64,000 bases of DNA from Lactococcus allomyrinae (GCF_003627095.1 NZ_CP032627.1:434001-498000); one strand, 5' to 3'; positions 1-9,550 are shown, counted from the stretch's first letter. The notes: generated by a model from the sequence alone, not told the origin. Program-made: numbers and translations.

Positions 1-1069
1 ATTGAACAATACAGCTTGGGCGATTTCAGCGCTTGCTGGTCCGCTGCTTGGGGGATGGATTGTTGATACGCTGGGTTGGCACTGGGTCTTCTTTATTAAT
101 GTTCCGCTTGGACTGATTACGATTTTACTTGCTGCTTTTGGTTATAAAGATCTGCATGAGAGAAAAGATAAGGTGTTAATGGATTGGATGGGGATTTTAT
201 CTCTTTCTGCGCTGTTGATTTCTTTGTTAATGGTTTTTCAAGGTTTAGCTGGGGCAGTCATTAATTGGACTTTTGAAGTTATCTTTGCGGTTATATTTGT
301 GATGGCTTTGGTGATTTTTATTCGAGCAGAGAAGAAAGCAGCGGATCCTATTTTGAATTTTGAAATGTTCAAAACGAGGACTTTTACGATTCAAATTTTG
401 CTTGCAACACTTTTGTCTGGATGTCTGATTGGGTTTAATATTTATTTTCCAATTTGGCTTCAAGCTATTTATCGTGTGCCAGCTTTTGTTGCTGGACTTG
501 CTTTGACACCAAGCTCAGTCCTTTGGATGATTGCTTCATTTTTTGTTGGGTTTTTAATGCGACGATTTATGGTGCGTCCTTTGTTTGCGGTGCTTATTGG
601 TATATTGCTCATCAGTTACGTTCCGCTCGTTTTTGCTAGAGCAAAATTTCCAATGTTTGCTTTCTATGTGATTTCAGGTGTGACTGGTGCAGTGATGGGA
701 ATTATTTTGACGGCGACAACTTTGCTTGCTCAAAAACTTGTTCCAAAGGAAATGGTAGGGCAGGCGAGTTCAATGGTTGTCCTTGGCCGAACGCTTGGTC
801 AAGCAATGATGACAGGAATTTTTGGATTGGCATTCTCACTTGGAATTAATATGGGTCTGAAGAAATTTCCAGAAGTGACTTATAAGTTAGTCAACGAGTT
901 TGTCAGTACGACAACTTCAAACGCTGTTCCTGATGGACTGCACGCCTCGCTTGAAAAAATTGTCCTTGGAGCAATTCACCATGTTTTTTGGATTACAATT
1001 GTTTTATGTGCACTGAGTTTTGTCATCAATCTTTTTGATAAAAAGGTCGTTAGTAGCGACAAAATATGA
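1..1069 (+). CDS. DHA2-family MFS drug exporter, 5' end outside window
   Basis: The open frame runs in from the left edge and ends with TGA at 1069, leaving about 355 residues. The first visible part reads GPLLGGWIVDTLGWHWVFF, the antiporter-type motif C region at TM5-TM6 of 14-TM drug:proton exporters of the EmrB/QacA type. Many hydrophobic segments follow. Roughly the first 120 residues are missing, so the start and promoter cannot be judged. The TTG at position 2 is only an internal Leu codon. Family assignment is firm; substrate is unknown. Confidence 0.85.
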   Translation, partial: LNNTAWAISALAGPLLGGWIVDTLGWHWVFFINVPLGLITILLAAFGYKDLHERKDKVLMDWMGILSLSALLISLLMVFQGLAGAVINWTFEVIFAVIFVMALVIFIRAEKKAADPILNFEMFKTRTFTIQILLATLLSGCLIGFNIYFPIWLQAIYRVPAFVAGLALTPSSVLWMIASFFVGFLMRRFMVRPLFAVLIGILLISYVPLVFARAKFPMFAFYVISGVTGAVMGIILTATTLLAQKLVPKEMVGQASSMVVLGRTLGQAMMTGIFGLAFSLGINMGLKKFPEVTYKLVNEFVSTTTSNAVPDGLHASLEKIVLGAIHHVFWITIVLCALSFVINLFDKKVVSSDKI

Positions 1070-1184
1070 TAGTTACACTTCAAAAGCTGTAAGGATTTTA
1101 TACCTTAATTGACCGCACAATCCTTTTACAAGGGATTAGTCATAATGTGGCTCATGCTGATGAATTCATCAGTTCAATGACAAG

Positions 1185-1213
1185 CTCTCTGTCAGTACTG
1201 ACAGAGAGTTTTT
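1185..1213 (+). terminator. Intrinsic terminator built on the dispersed palindrome
   Basis: CTCTCTGTCAGT pairs with its exact reverse complement (24-nt perfect palindrome) and is followed by TTTTT. It closes the exporter gene. The core GTCAGTACTGAC is the repeat found throughout the window. The rest of 1070-1365 shows no gene. Confidence 0.75.
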
Positions 1214-1365
1214 AGGGTAATAAGCAGGAAAAGTGTAAGATATGGTATAATTTACCTTAGTATTGCAAGTGTTTCATCTCATATTTATTGCTCGGTTATG
1301 ATTTAGCCAATGGATTGAAAAAGAGAGATGGAGCGACAACTTATTGACAGAAATTAGGATAAATA

Positions 1366-3327
1366 ATGGCAGATTTTATTGCGCAAAATTTGACAAAGTC
1401 GGTTGGTGACAAGACGGTTTTTGATAAGATTAATTTTATCATTCATGATCTTGATAGAATTGGACTTTTGGGAATAAATGGAACAGGAAAAACGACACTT
1501 CTCAATGTGATTTCAGGGAGTAGCGGATTTGATGGTGATGTATCGCCTTTTGAACATCCACAAAATTATAAGATTACTTATTTGACGCAGGAGCCAGATT
1601 TTGACGATGATGCAACGATTTTGGATGCGGTTCTGGATGAGCAATTGCCACAGATGCGCGTGATTAAGGCTTATGAACAGGCTCTGAATGATTTGTCAGT
1701 ACTGACAGAAAGTCAAGAAGCGCTGTCAAAACTGACAAAAGTTCAAGCAGAGATGGATGCGTTAAATAGTTGGCAGGTTGAAGCTGATGTGAAAATGGTG
1801 CTGACAAAACTCAATTTGCCTGAGCCGGCAAGTCGGATTGGGACGCTCTCAGGAGGTCAGAAACGTCGAGTACAGTTGGCACAGGCATTGGTCAATGCGT
1901 CTGATTTATTGCTTTTGGATGAGCCGACGAATCATTTAGACGTTGAGACAATTGCTTGGTTGCAAAATTATTTAAAAAATGCGAAGCGTACAGTGCTGTT
2001 TGTGACACACGATCGCTATTTTTTGGACAATGTCGCAACTCGCATCTTTGAGCTGGAAAATGGTGGTCTTCGTGAATATCAGGGAAATTATCAAGATTAT
2101 CTTACCAAAAAAGCAGAAGATGAAGAACGAGAAGCGGCTGCTAGCCATAAGGCAAAGCAACTTTATAAGAGTGAATTGGTATGGATTCGCAAATCACCAC
2201 AAGCAAGAAGTACAAAACAGCAAGCACGAATTGACCGTTTTGAAGAACTCAAAACGGCTGTAAGTAGCGACAAAACGGATGACGACAGTCTGTCAGTAAA
2301 TATTGCAAGTACCAGACTTGGAAAAAAAGTGTTGAGCTTTAAGGAGGCGAGCTTTTCTTATCCTAATCGTACCATTTTTGAGCATTTCAATCTGTTAGTG
2401 CAACCTCAAGCCCGGATTGGGATTGTGGGGGATAATGGTGTTGGAAAATCAACACTGCTTAATCTGATTGCAGGAGAATTATCATTGACTTCGGGACTTT
2501 TAGAAATTGGCGAAACAGTGAAAATTGGTTATTTCAGCCAAGAAATTCGTGGTTTGGATGAAAATAAAAGAATCATCAATTTCCTTGAAGAAGTCGCCTC
2601 AGCTGCACATAATACAAGTGGTGAGAATATTTCAATTGTGAATTTGCTTGAACAATTTTTATTTCCACGAAGTAGTCATGGAACATTGATTTCAAAACTT
2701 TCAGGTGGTGAGAAAAAACGACTCTATTTGCTCAAAATTTTACTCTTGCAACCAAATGTACTTTTGCTGGACGAACCAACGAATGACCTTGATATTGCAA
2801 CTTTGACCGTACTTGAAAACTTCTTAGCTCATTTTTCTGGTAGCGTTTTGACCGTCTCACACGACCGCTATTTTCAAGACAAAGTCTCCAATGAATTGTT
2901 GGCTTTTGAAAATGGTGAAATCAACCATTATTTTGGTGCTTACAGCGATTATTTAGCTGTAATCTCGCCTAAAGGCTCGAATGTCGATGGAACTAAAGGC
3001 GCTAAAGCGCCAAGTTCCAGTCGCAACTCTACTGAAAAAATTGCTGACAGCTCTGTCAAAACTGACAAAAAAACTGTCAGTACTGACAGAAAGCAAAACA
3101 GCGAAAAAACAAAGCTAACCTACATGGAAAAGAAAGAGTGGGAAAGCATCGAAGCTGAAATTGAACAGTTGGAAGATCGAATCACAGCCATTGACATAGA
3201 AATGAATGAAAATGGCTCTAATACAACGCTTTTACTTGATTTACAAAAAGAACGAGATATAAAGTCGAAGGAGTTAGAAACGAAATACGGTCGCTGGGAA
3301 TACTTATCGGAAAGGGCAGAATCATGA
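1366..3327 (+). CDS. ABC-F ATPase, Uup/YfmR type
   Basis: This 653-residue soluble protein has two ABC domains and no membrane segment. Domain 1 has Walker A GINGTGKTTLL, signature LSGGQKRRVQLAQ and Walker B LLLLDEPTNHLD. Domain 2 has GDNGVGKSTLL, LSGGEKKRLYLL and LLLDEPTNDLD. A charged helical C-terminus (about residues 585-650) is the coiled coil typical of Uup. ABC-F proteins act on ribosomes, and Uup/YfmR members are linked to translation of difficult sequences. The linker before the coiled coil (about residues 535-575) is coded by repeats: a nested hairpin with TAAA loop at 2989-3018 and a GTCAGTACTGAC palindrome at 3076. A start at ATG 1366 fits AGGATAA just upstream. The gene overlaps the next by 4 bp. 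Confidence 0.9.
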   Translation: MADFIAQNLTKSVGDKTVFDKINFIIHDLDRIGLLGINGTGKTTLLNVISGSSGFDGDVSPFEHPQNYKITYLTQEPDFDDDATILDAVLDEQLPQMRVIKAYEQALNDLSVLTESQEALSKLTKVQAEMDALNSWQVEADVKMVLTKLNLPEPASRIGTLSGGQKRRVQLAQALVNASDLLLLDEPTNHLDVETIAWLQNYLKNAKRTVLFVTHDRYFLDNVATRIFELENGGLREYQGNYQDYLTKKAEDEEREAAASHKAKQLYKSELVWIRKSPQARSTKQQARIDRFEELKTAVSSDKTDDDSLSVNIASTRLGKKVLSFKEASFSYPNRTIFEHFNLLVQPQARIGIVGDNGVGKSTLLNLIAGELSLTSGLLEIGETVKIGYFSQEIRGLDENKRIINFLEEVASAAHNTSGENISIVNLLEQFLFPRSSHGTLISKLSGGEKKRLYLLKILLLQPNVLLLDEPTNDLDIATLTVLENFLAHFSGSVLTVSHDRYFQDKVSNELLAFENGEINHYFGAYSDYLAVISPKGSNVDGTKGAKAPSSSRNSTEKIADSSVKTDKKTVSTDRKQNSEKTKLTYMEKKEWESIEAEIEQLEDRITAIDIEMNENGSNTTLLLDLQKERDIKSKELETKYGRWEYLSERAES

Positions 3328-3506
3328 CGACAGCAGAACTTATTGAAAAATTATCCAAACTTCCTCAAGATGCCACAGTCAAAATCATCCAAGAAGATAT
3401 GAGTGGTGAGCGTTTTTTTGACGTCAATACTGTTGAAAATCTTGCCAGAGTACGCGTGACAACAGCAGGAGTCGAAACAGTCGAAACAGTAATCATTGGG
3501 ATTTAA
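3324..3506 (+). CDS. Small conserved-type hypothetical protein
   Basis: A 60-residue acidic protein starting MTTAELIEKLSKLPQDATV. Its ATG overlaps the stop of the ABC-F gene (ATGA), so translation is probably coupled. A helix (residues 2-14) followed by beta-rich sequence ending in IIGI suggests one small folded domain. No catalytic motif or membrane segment is visible. I do not recognise the family. Confidence 0.6.
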   Translation: MTTAELIEKLSKLPQDATVKIIQEDMSGERFFDVNTVENLARVRVTTAGVETVETVIIGI

Positions 3507-3535
3507 ACCGATTCCGATGTCAGGAGCATTAAAAA

Positions 3536-3563
3536 TAAAAACACTAATAATTAGTGTTTTTTT
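3536..3563. terminator. Bidirectional terminator between converging genes
   Basis: AAAAACACTAAT and ATTAGTGTTTTTTT form a perfect stem flanked by A and T runs, so it can end both the ABC-F operon (+) and msrA (-). The msrA stop codon lies inside the stem. Confidence 0.85.
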
Positions 3564-4099
3564 CGTAAAAAATTAAATTTCCCTTTAAAGCGTTTCAAAG
3601 CAAGATAGCGTTCACGCGCCTTATGCATGGCTTGATAACGCTTAGGGTCTTTCTTATAAAACTGTTGATGATAATCTTCGGCAGGCCAAAAAGTCTTAGC
3701 ATCTTCAATCGGTACAACGATAGGTTTATCCCAAATTCCAGACTCTGCCAGTAACTGTTTACTTGTTTCTGCAACCTCACGTTGCACCTCATTTTCAACA
3801 AAAATCACGGGACGATAATTATCTCCACGATCATAAATCTGCCCTTGTTCATCTGTTGGGTCAATCAACGTCCAATAAAGTTCAACTAATTCTTTATAAG
3901 TAATCACTGCATTATCAAATAAAATTTCAACGGCTTCTGTATGCCCAGTATATTTTCCAGAAACTTGGTCATAAGTTGGATCATCCACATGTCCACCTGT
4001 GTAGCCACTTGTCACAGATAAAATACCCGAACGTTGTTCAAAAGGTTCAACCATGCACCAAAAACAACCTCCAGCAAAAATTGCACGCTCTGTACTCAT
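3551..4099 (-). CDS. msrA: Peptide-methionine (S)-S-oxide reductase
   Basis: This 182-residue cytosolic repair enzyme reduces the S-epimer of methionine sulfoxide in proteins. The N-terminus has the family signature [14 protein letters not shown]. Cys12 of GCFWC is the catalytic cysteine, and the Tyr/Glu/Asp set typical of the family follows ([18 protein letters not shown]). Length is normal for a single-domain MsrA, and no MsrB is fused. A strong GGGGGAGG Shine-Dalgarno lies 7-8 bases before ATG 4099. It is transcribed alone, opposite to its neighbours. Confidence 0.95.
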   Translation of the reverse strand: MSTERAIFAGGCFWCMVEPFEQRSGILSVTSGYTGGHVDDPTYDQVSGKYTGHTEAVEILFDNAVITYKELVELYWTLIDPTDEQGQIYDRGDNYRPVIFVENEVQREVAETSKQLLAESGIWDKPIVVPIEDAKTFWPAEDYHQQFYKKDPKRYQAMHKARERYLALKRFKGKFNFLRKKH

Positions 4100-4181
4100 A
4101 TTTGTACCTCCCCCAAAAGAGTTATAAGCTCTATAGGCTCATTATATCACGGAAAAAGTCCACTCGTGCTATAATGAGCTC

Positions 4182-4451
4182 ATGGAAAAAAACGCAGAAA
4201 AGCAAGAGTTGCTCAATGAACTTTATAATCTCATCTTAGATAAACATATTCGTGATTGGGAGCGTAAACAACTCATTGATATGAAAAATAATTTAGTAAA
4301 TCAAGAACGATTTACGGATGAATTATCGCGCTTAGAAATTTCCCTTCGTCCCCTAGCCTTACGGCATAATTTAACTCCAAAGATGACAGATTTCTATGAA
4401 AAAATAACAAGCTCCAAACTTTTTGGGCGTGGTGTTGGTGGTATTTTTTAG
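4182..4451 (+). CDS. Putative bacteriocin immunity protein (EntA-immunity-like)
   Basis: An 89-residue, all-helical, charged protein. It resembles the small four-helix immunity proteins of class IIa bacteriocins as found in lactococci and streptococci: ELLNELYNLILD at the start and a Leu-rich LEISLRPLALRH segment near residue 52. Known members act at the inner face of the membrane to protect against pediocin-like bacteriocins. No bacteriocin precursor with a double-glycine leader is visible beside it, so it would be an orphan immunity gene. Assignment rests on remembered family pattern, not on a catalytic motif. Confidence 0.5.
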   Translation: MEKNAEKQELLNELYNLILDKHIRDWERKQLIDMKNNLVNQERFTDELSRLEISLRPLALRHNLTPKMTDFYEKITSSKLFGRGVGGIF

Positions 4452-4559
4452 CGTCCCTGAACAGATAAGATGATAAAAAATTATCCTTTGATGTTTTGTA
4501 AGTTTTTATCATGGACTTATCAACCGTGCACACATCTTATCGTCGAATTTGCAACACCA

Positions 4560-5020
4560 GAAGCTAAAGTATAACCTGATGGCTCAGTTATCAAGCACTA
4601 AAGTTAAGATCCTAGGGCAGGAGAAAAGATGAAATGGAACCTGCTCTACTGCTCTATGAGCAGACCACCGCAACTTTGTCGCTATGATGTGCGTTTAGGA
4701 GCTAAAGCTCCGAGAGTAACAGACAAAGTGTAAAGAGTCAAATGTCAGTTCTCAGTGTTTCTTAATGGTGTTGCTCACATTTTGTAATTGAGTTCGGTTG
4801 TTTTGAACTCAGGAAAATAGATAAAAGTTTCCAATGAGCAAAGCTCATCTCTGCCTTTTCTTAATTTTCATGAGTTTTGGACAAACAGTCTCACATCTTG
4901 ATACAACTGAGTTCATACGATTAGAAATGAGTGAAAAAAATAAATCTCTCCAAGAAATTTCGTTTCTTTCTGAAATTTTCTATTTTTCATCATTTCTTGG
5001 CAATCATGCTCACATCTTGA
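4560..5020. repeat. Cluster of degenerate dispersed repeats upstream of thyA
   Basis: No gene lies in 4452-5058. The stretch holds a partial copy of the element found before clpB and the HAD gene: AGATCCTAGGGCAGG at 4607-4621, a GATGAAATGGAACCTG segment at 4629, and a TAAA-loop hairpin GGAGCTAAAGCTCC at 4698-4711. It is followed by two shorter units. Each unit begins near a TGAGTTC word (4791, 4907) and ends near CTCACATCTTGATA (4890, 5009), suggesting head-to-tail decay products. Confidence 0.6.
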
Positions 5021-5026
5021 TATAAT
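4997..5026 (+). promoter_or_regulatory. thyA promoter
   Basis: TTGGCA (-35, 4997-5002) and TATAAT (-10, 5021-5026) are separated by 18 bp. The spacer and -10 overlap the CTCACATCTTGATA right end of the local repeat. AGGAAAAGG then precedes the thyA ATG. Confidence 0.65.
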
Positions 5027-5058
5027 TAAAGAAGAAAAAGTAGGAAAAGGAAAAATTT

Positions 5059-5898
5059 ATGACGTATGCAGACCAAATCTTCAAACAAAATATCGAAAAT
5101 ATCTTAGAAAACGGCGTTTTTTCAGAAAATGCACGTCCAAAATATAAAGATGGAAAAATTGCTAATAGTAAATATATTACAGGTTCTTTTGTAACTTACG
5201 ATTTACAAAAAGGACAGTTTCCTATCACTACGCTCCGCCGTATTCCTATAAAAACGGCGATTAAAGAATTGATGTGGATTTACCAAGATCAAACAAGCCG
5301 TCTTGATATTCTTGAAGACAAATATGGTGTCAAGTATTGGGGAGAATGGGGGATTGGTGATGGTACGATAGGACAACGCTATGGTGCAACAGTCAAAAAG
5401 CATGATATTATCACTAAACTTCTCGCAGGTTTAGAAAAAAATCCTTGGAATCGAAGAAACATCATCAATCTTTGGCAATATGAAGATTTTGAAGAAACAG
5501 ACGGTTTGCTCCCTTGTGCTTTTCAAACTATGTTTGATGTGCGAAGAGAAGCGGACGGTGAAATTTATCTGGATGCAACCCTCGTACAACGTAGCAACGA
5601 TATGCTTGTCGCCCACCATATCAATGCGATGCAATATGTCGCTTTGCAGATGATGATTGCCAAGCATTTTTCATGGAAAGTTGGAAAGTTCTTCTATTTT
5701 GTCAATAATCTTCATATTTATGATAATCAATTTGAACAAGCGGGAGAACTCCTCAGCCGTACATCATCTGATAAAGAACCTTATCTCGTGTTGAATGTTC
5801 CAGACGGAACAAACTTTTTTGATATTAAGCCAGAAGATTTTGAACTACTTAATTATGAGCCTGTTCAACCTCAATTAAAATTTGATTTGGCGATTTGA
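5059..5898 (+). CDS. thyA: Thymidylate synthase
   Basis: A 279-residue enzyme that methylates dUMP to dTMP with methylene-tetrahydrofolate in the cytosol. The nucleophilic Cys153 lies in [30 protein letters not shown] and [13 protein letters not shown] are the dUMP/folate-site segments. The sequence is very close to the Lactococcus lactis enzyme as I remember it, which is the main taxonomic clue in the window. It stands alone, with its own promoter and terminator. No dihydrofolate reductase gene follows within the window. Confidence 0.97.
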   Translation: MTYADQIFKQNIENILENGVFSENARPKYKDGKIANSKYITGSFVTYDLQKGQFPITTLRRIPIKTAIKELMWIYQDQTSRLDILEDKYGVKYWGEWGIGDGTIGQRYGATVKKHDIITKLLAGLEKNPWNRRNIINLWQYEDFEETDGLLPCAFQTMFDVRREADGEIYLDATLVQRSNDMLVAHHINAMQYVALQMMIAKHFSWKVGKFFYFVNNLHIYDNQFEQAGELLSRTSSDKEPYLVLNVPDGTNFFDIKPEDFELLNYEPVQPQLKFDLAI

Positions 5899-5962
5899 AT
5901 CTTCTTTAAAAAATAAAAAAATTACTAGGGATTTGTTTTTAATATCATTTCTTGTAAAGAAA

Positions 5963-6000
5963 TAAAAAGCTGTTGATTAATTAATCAGCAGCTTTTTATT
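5963..6000 (+). terminator. thyA terminator
   Basis: AAAAAGCTG and CAGCTTTTT with TTGATTAATTAATCAG between them form a long stem followed by a T run. Confidence 0.85.
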
Positions 6001-6039
6001 TTACAAATTTAGGTCAGATGTAAATGAATAGAATGAAAA

Positions 6040-6053
6040 TGACAACGTTTACA
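6040..6053 (+). promoter_or_regulatory. cre site (CcpA) for the xylan-oligosaccharide operon
   Basis: TGACAACGTTTACA matches the cre consensus TGWNANCGNTNWCA at every defined position. It lies upstream of the operon, so carbon catabolite control by CcpA is expected. A weaker look-alike (TGAAAACGTATACT) follows at 6091. Confidence 0.7.
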
Positions 6054-6110
6054 CTGAAAATTATACAAAAATTGTAGGAAAAATCATAAATGAAAACGTA
6101 TACTTAAAAA

Positions 6111-6166
6111 CAGATATATCAGTTCTATTCAAAGGGGTACCCCTTTCTCTTGTATCTACAAGAGAA
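6111..6166 (+). promoter_or_regulatory. Candidate operator and inverted repeats before the esterase gene
   Basis: The block holds AGATATATCA (6112-6121), close to the TGATATAYCA words by gntR and the GH125 gene. It also holds the perfect palindrome AAAGGGGTACCCCTTT (6131-6146) and the inverted repeat TTCTCTTGTA/TACAAGAGAA (6145-6166). All lie in the leader just before the start codon. Function is inferred from position only. Confidence 0.4.
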
Positions 6167-6185
6167 ATCTAGAAAGACTCATTTC

Positions 6186-8036
6186 ATGAAAACATCACTA
6201 TTTATTCCCTATCTCTTGCGAGATGGTGCAATTTTACAAAGAAACGTCATTAATCATTTTTGGGGATATACTGCATCGAACAAACGTATTAGCTTAACTT
6301 ATGAAAATTTCTTTGAAAAAGTTTCAGCAGATAAACATGGTTATTTTATCTTTAAACTTCCTCCGCATGAGGCAAGTTCAAATCTTGATTTTACGATACA
6401 GATTGATTGTGAAAAGTGGGTAATTAGAGCTATTTCTTTTGGAGATGTTTTTCTATTAAGTGGTCAGTCAAATATGCAACTTCCGATGGAACGCTTAAAG
6501 ATGATTTATCCAGATGAAGTTTCTAAAGCGAACAACTCACATATTCATTTTTTTGAAGTACCCGAATCCCCTATTTTTAAAGAAAAAAGGGAAGAACTTG
6601 AATCAGGAGTCTGGCATAAAGCTATCGGGGAAGATTTAAAAAGACTATCAGGAATTGCCTATTTCTTTGCTAAGGAAAAATATAAAAAGGACGGGATTCC
6701 CATTGGACTAATATTAGCTGCAGTTGGAGGAAGTCCGATTAATAGTTGGATGAGTGAATTAACGCTTAAAACATTAAATTCTCTGCCGATATATTATTCT
6801 TCATTAAAAGACGAAACATTTCTCAAATATCGCACCACTCTTGATGAAGGTTATCAAACTGCCTACCAGAAGATGTGCGAGCAAACAGATAAGGGCTTAT
6901 TAGAAAATTGGAAAGCTGTCACGTTTGATGATAGTGATTGGGAAGAAGCAGAGCTTAATAAACAATGGTTACAAAAATATAGAACGCCAGGTTGTATCTG
7001 GTTACGCAAAAAAATCGTGTTACCTAAAGCATTTGTAGGCAAGACTGCTCAACTTTATCTGGGAACAATGAAAGATGCTGATGAAGTTTTTATCAATGGA
7101 AAGTTAGTTGGTAATACTGAATATCAGTATCCACCACGGATTTATGAACTGACAGAACTTTCATCAGTACTGACCATTGTTATCCGATTAAAAATTTATC
7201 AATCTTTAGGTGGGATAACACTGACAAAAAACCATTGTTTACTGACAGAAACACAGTCATTAGATTTGGATAATTTTGGTCATTGGAAAATCAAGCGTGG
7301 AAATCATCTTCCAGAACGTGCCCCACAATATTTTCCTCAATGGGAGACAACAGGTCTTTTCAATGGGATGATTGCTCCGTTAAAGCATACGCGCTTTTCA
7401 GCAATTCTTTGGTATCAAGGTGAGAGTGATACGGTTTCAGCTAATAATTATGGTTTAAGATTTTGCAAATTGATACAAGAATGGCGTCAGATTTTCTCAG
7501 ATTCAGAACTACCTTTTCTCTTTGTTCAACTTCCTAACTATGCTTTGGAACCCGAAAATGATTGGGCAAGATTACGTGAAGAACAAAAGGCAGCTCTAGT
7601 ATTAGATAAGACGGCTATGGTTGTATCAGTTGGAGATGGGGAGGATGACGACCTTCACCCTCTCAATAAGGAGATAATTGCAAAACATCTTTTTCAATCC
7701 TATCAAAAAATAAAAAAATATCCTCAGGGTTATTGCAACGGACCTCTAGCTTCTCAAGCTTATCAGTATAAAGACCAAATCGTAATTGAATTTCAAACTT
7801 TCGGTAAGCATCTAAAAATCAATCACCAACTTGAGCTCGAACTTGTAGAAAATGAGAAAGTGTATCAGTTAACAGATATTGAACTAAGTGAGAATGAAGT
7901 CAGAATACGTCTTCCGTCAATATTAAAGGTGACTCATACAAGTTTAGTTAGATATAACTGGACTAACCATCCAAAACCATTCATTACAGATGATGCAGGC
8001 AATGCAGCTTCACCATTTGAACTAAAAATTAGCTAA
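6186..8036 (+). CDS. SGNH/SASA-family carbohydrate acetylesterase
   Basis: About 616 residues. The SASA (sialate O-acetylesterase-like) fold is shown by GDVFLLSGQSNMQLPMERL (nucleophile Ser in GQSNM), ILWYQGESD, FLFVQLPNY and the Asp-His pair in DDDLHP near residue 490. No signal peptide is visible, so the enzyme is cytosolic. It heads the operon with a sugar transporter and a GH67 alpha-glucuronidase. The likely job is therefore removing acetyl groups from imported xylo-oligosaccharides rather than from sialic acid. I chose ATG 6186, preceded by AGAAAGA at proper spacing; an in-frame TTG at 6150 lies inside an inverted repeat and is unlikely. Product-level substrate is inference. Confidence 0.8.
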   Translation: MKTSLFIPYLLRDGAILQRNVINHFWGYTASNKRISLTYENFFEKVSADKHGYFIFKLPPHEASSNLDFTIQIDCEKWVIRAISFGDVFLLSGQSNMQLPMERLKMIYPDEVSKANNSHIHFFEVPESPIFKEKREELESGVWHKAIGEDLKRLSGIAYFFAKEKYKKDGIPIGLILAAVGGSPINSWMSELTLKTLNSLPIYYSSLKDETFLKYRTTLDEGYQTAYQKMCEQTDKGLLENWKAVTFDDSDWEEAELNKQWLQKYRTPGCIWLRKKIVLPKAFVGKTAQLYLGTMKDADEVFINGKLVGNTEYQYPPRIYELTELSSVLTIVIRLKIYQSLGGITLTKNHCLLTETQSLDLDNFGHWKIKRGNHLPERAPQYFPQWETTGLFNGMIAPLKHTRFSAILWYQGESDTVSANNYGLRFCKLIQEWRQIFSDSELPFLFVQLPNYALEPENDWARLREEQKAALVLDKTAMVVSVGDGEDDDLHPLNKEIIAKHLFQSYQKIKKYPQGYCNGPLASQAYQYKDQIVIEFQTFGKHLKINHQLELELVENEKVYQLTDIELSENEVRIRLPSILKVTHTSLVRYNWTNHPKPFITDDAGNAASPFELKIS

Positions 8037-8059
8037 AAAATTATTGGAGAATAAACCAA

Positions 8060-9394
8060 ATGAAATTTAACCTCAAACAAAATTGGAAAAAAGTCGCTCT
8101 CGGAGGGACAGCATTACTTGCAGTAGCCACACTTGCAGCGTGTGGCAACAGTGCCTCAGCAAGCAAATCAAATGCAAAAGCAAATCTAAGCTTTTGGTGG
8201 TGGGGGTCAGCAGACCGTAACACCGCGACTCAAAAACAAATTGATAATTTTCAAAAAAACAATCCTAATATTACTGTAAAAGGTCGTCCAACAGGATTCG
8301 GAAATTTAGATCAAGTTTTTGCTACTCAATATGCAGGGGGAACATCAGCTGATGTTTTGACTTTGCTTTACAATTGGGTGCCAATGTACGGTCAAAATGG
8401 AGGATTTTATGATTTAAGTAAAATCAAAAGTCTTAATCTAAAAGATAATTATGATGCTAGTTTCTTGAAATTTGGTCAAGTTGATGGTAAACAAGTTGCA
8501 GTTCCCTATGGTCAAAATGTAATGGTAATGTGGGTTAACAAAACAGTTTATGAAAAATTTGGTGTAGATGTTTCAAAATTGCATACTTGGCAAGATTATA
8601 TTGATGCTGCTAAAAAATTCCCTAAAGGTTATTACCCATTATGCTCTCCAACTTGGAATTTTATGCCGACAATCTATCTCCAACAACTTACAGGAAAAAC
8701 AGAATTTGATGCTAAGGGTAATCTTAATTGGTCAGAAAATGACATTGAACAAGCTGTTTCTTGGTATTACGGCTTGGTAAAAGCTGGAGTAATGGTTCCA
8801 GCAGATAACTATATTGCAAATGTTGGTTCAGACCCAGTCAGCTTAGCAAATAATAAAATGGAACTCAATGGTAATTATGCAGGTGGTGTAGGTTGGAATG
8901 CAGGGCTACAAGCTGACCATGATGCGCTTGCTGCTAAGGGAGATGATATGGAGATTGTTCCATATCCAGTCATTGATAATGCAAAAGGAGCGAATATCCT
9001 CTCTAAACCCTCACTTTTACTTGCAATTAAGAAAGATGAAAAGAATCCAGAGCAAGCTGGAAAATATTTGAATGATTTTCTCAATGGAAAGAAAGCGAAT
9101 CAAATTTTGGGAACCACTCGTGGCGTTCCTGCATCAAAATCAGCCGTAAAAGCGCTCACGGATAATGGACAATTAACCGGTTTTGCAAAATCCGCATATG
9201 AAGCAGGCTTAAATGTTAAGACAATGAATGAAACACCTTTCTATGAAGATGGTACATTGACTCAAATCTGGACTCAACAAGCTCAGGCTGTAGAGTTAGG
9301 TAAACAAGATGTAAAAACTGCCGCTAAAAATATTTACACTCAAACAAAAGCTCAAGCAGCTAAATTAGCGGTACAGTACAAACTTACTAAGTAA
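8060..9394 (+). CDS. Sugar ABC transporter substrate-binding lipoprotein
   Basis: A 444-residue family 1 extracellular solute-binding protein. Basic N-terminus, hydrophobic stretch and lipobox TLAAC with Cys28 as lipidation site show a membrane-anchored lipoprotein. The mature part starts with a Ser/Ala/Asn-rich linker and the aromatic NLSFWWWGSAD. GGAGAA precedes the ATG by the normal distance. It is followed by two permease genes and, further on, a GH67 enzyme, so aldouronic acids or decorated xylo-oligosaccharides are the likely ligand. Specificity is inferred from context. Confidence 0.88.
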   Translation: MKFNLKQNWKKVALGGTALLAVATLAACGNSASASKSNAKANLSFWWWGSADRNTATQKQIDNFQKNNPNITVKGRPTGFGNLDQVFATQYAGGTSADVLTLLYNWVPMYGQNGGFYDLSKIKSLNLKDNYDASFLKFGQVDGKQVAVPYGQNVMVMWVNKTVYEKFGVDVSKLHTWQDYIDAAKKFPKGYYPLCSPTWNFMPTIYLQQLTGKTEFDAKGNLNWSENDIEQAVSWYYGLVKAGVMVPADNYIANVGSDPVSLANNKMELNGNYAGGVGWNAGLQADHDALAAKGDDMEIVPYPVIDNAKGANILSKPSLLLAIKKDEKNPEQAGKYLNDFLNGKKANQILGTTRGVPASKSAVKALTDNGQLTGFAKSAYEAGLNVKTMNETPFYEDGTLTQIWTQQAQAVELGKQDVKTAAKNIYTQTKAQAAKLAVQYKLTK

Positions 9395-9443
9395 AAAAGA
9401 CCAGAGAAAAGTCACTCCTAAGGCTTTTCACTAGGATTTTTAA

Positions 9444-9467
9444 GCAATCCAATGAGAGTTGGATTGC
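9444..9467 (+). other. Intercistronic hairpin after the binding-protein gene
   Basis: GCAATCCAA and TTGGATTGC form a 9-bp stem with loop TGAGAG, without a T run. Such hairpins commonly protect the binding-protein mRNA so it is made in excess over the permeases. The rest of 9395-9550 holds only the RBS of the next gene. Confidence 0.5.
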
Positions 9468-9550
9468 TCAGTGCTATTAAATCTAGAAAGATTCAATGAT
9501 ACTGAGCAATTCATCACTCTGCTATCATTAAAATTAAAGAAAGGAATTCC

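Noticed and set aside
4834-5025. 63-codon frame upstream of thyA
   Set aside because: It lies in degenerate repeats and covers the thyA promoter; no ribosome site.
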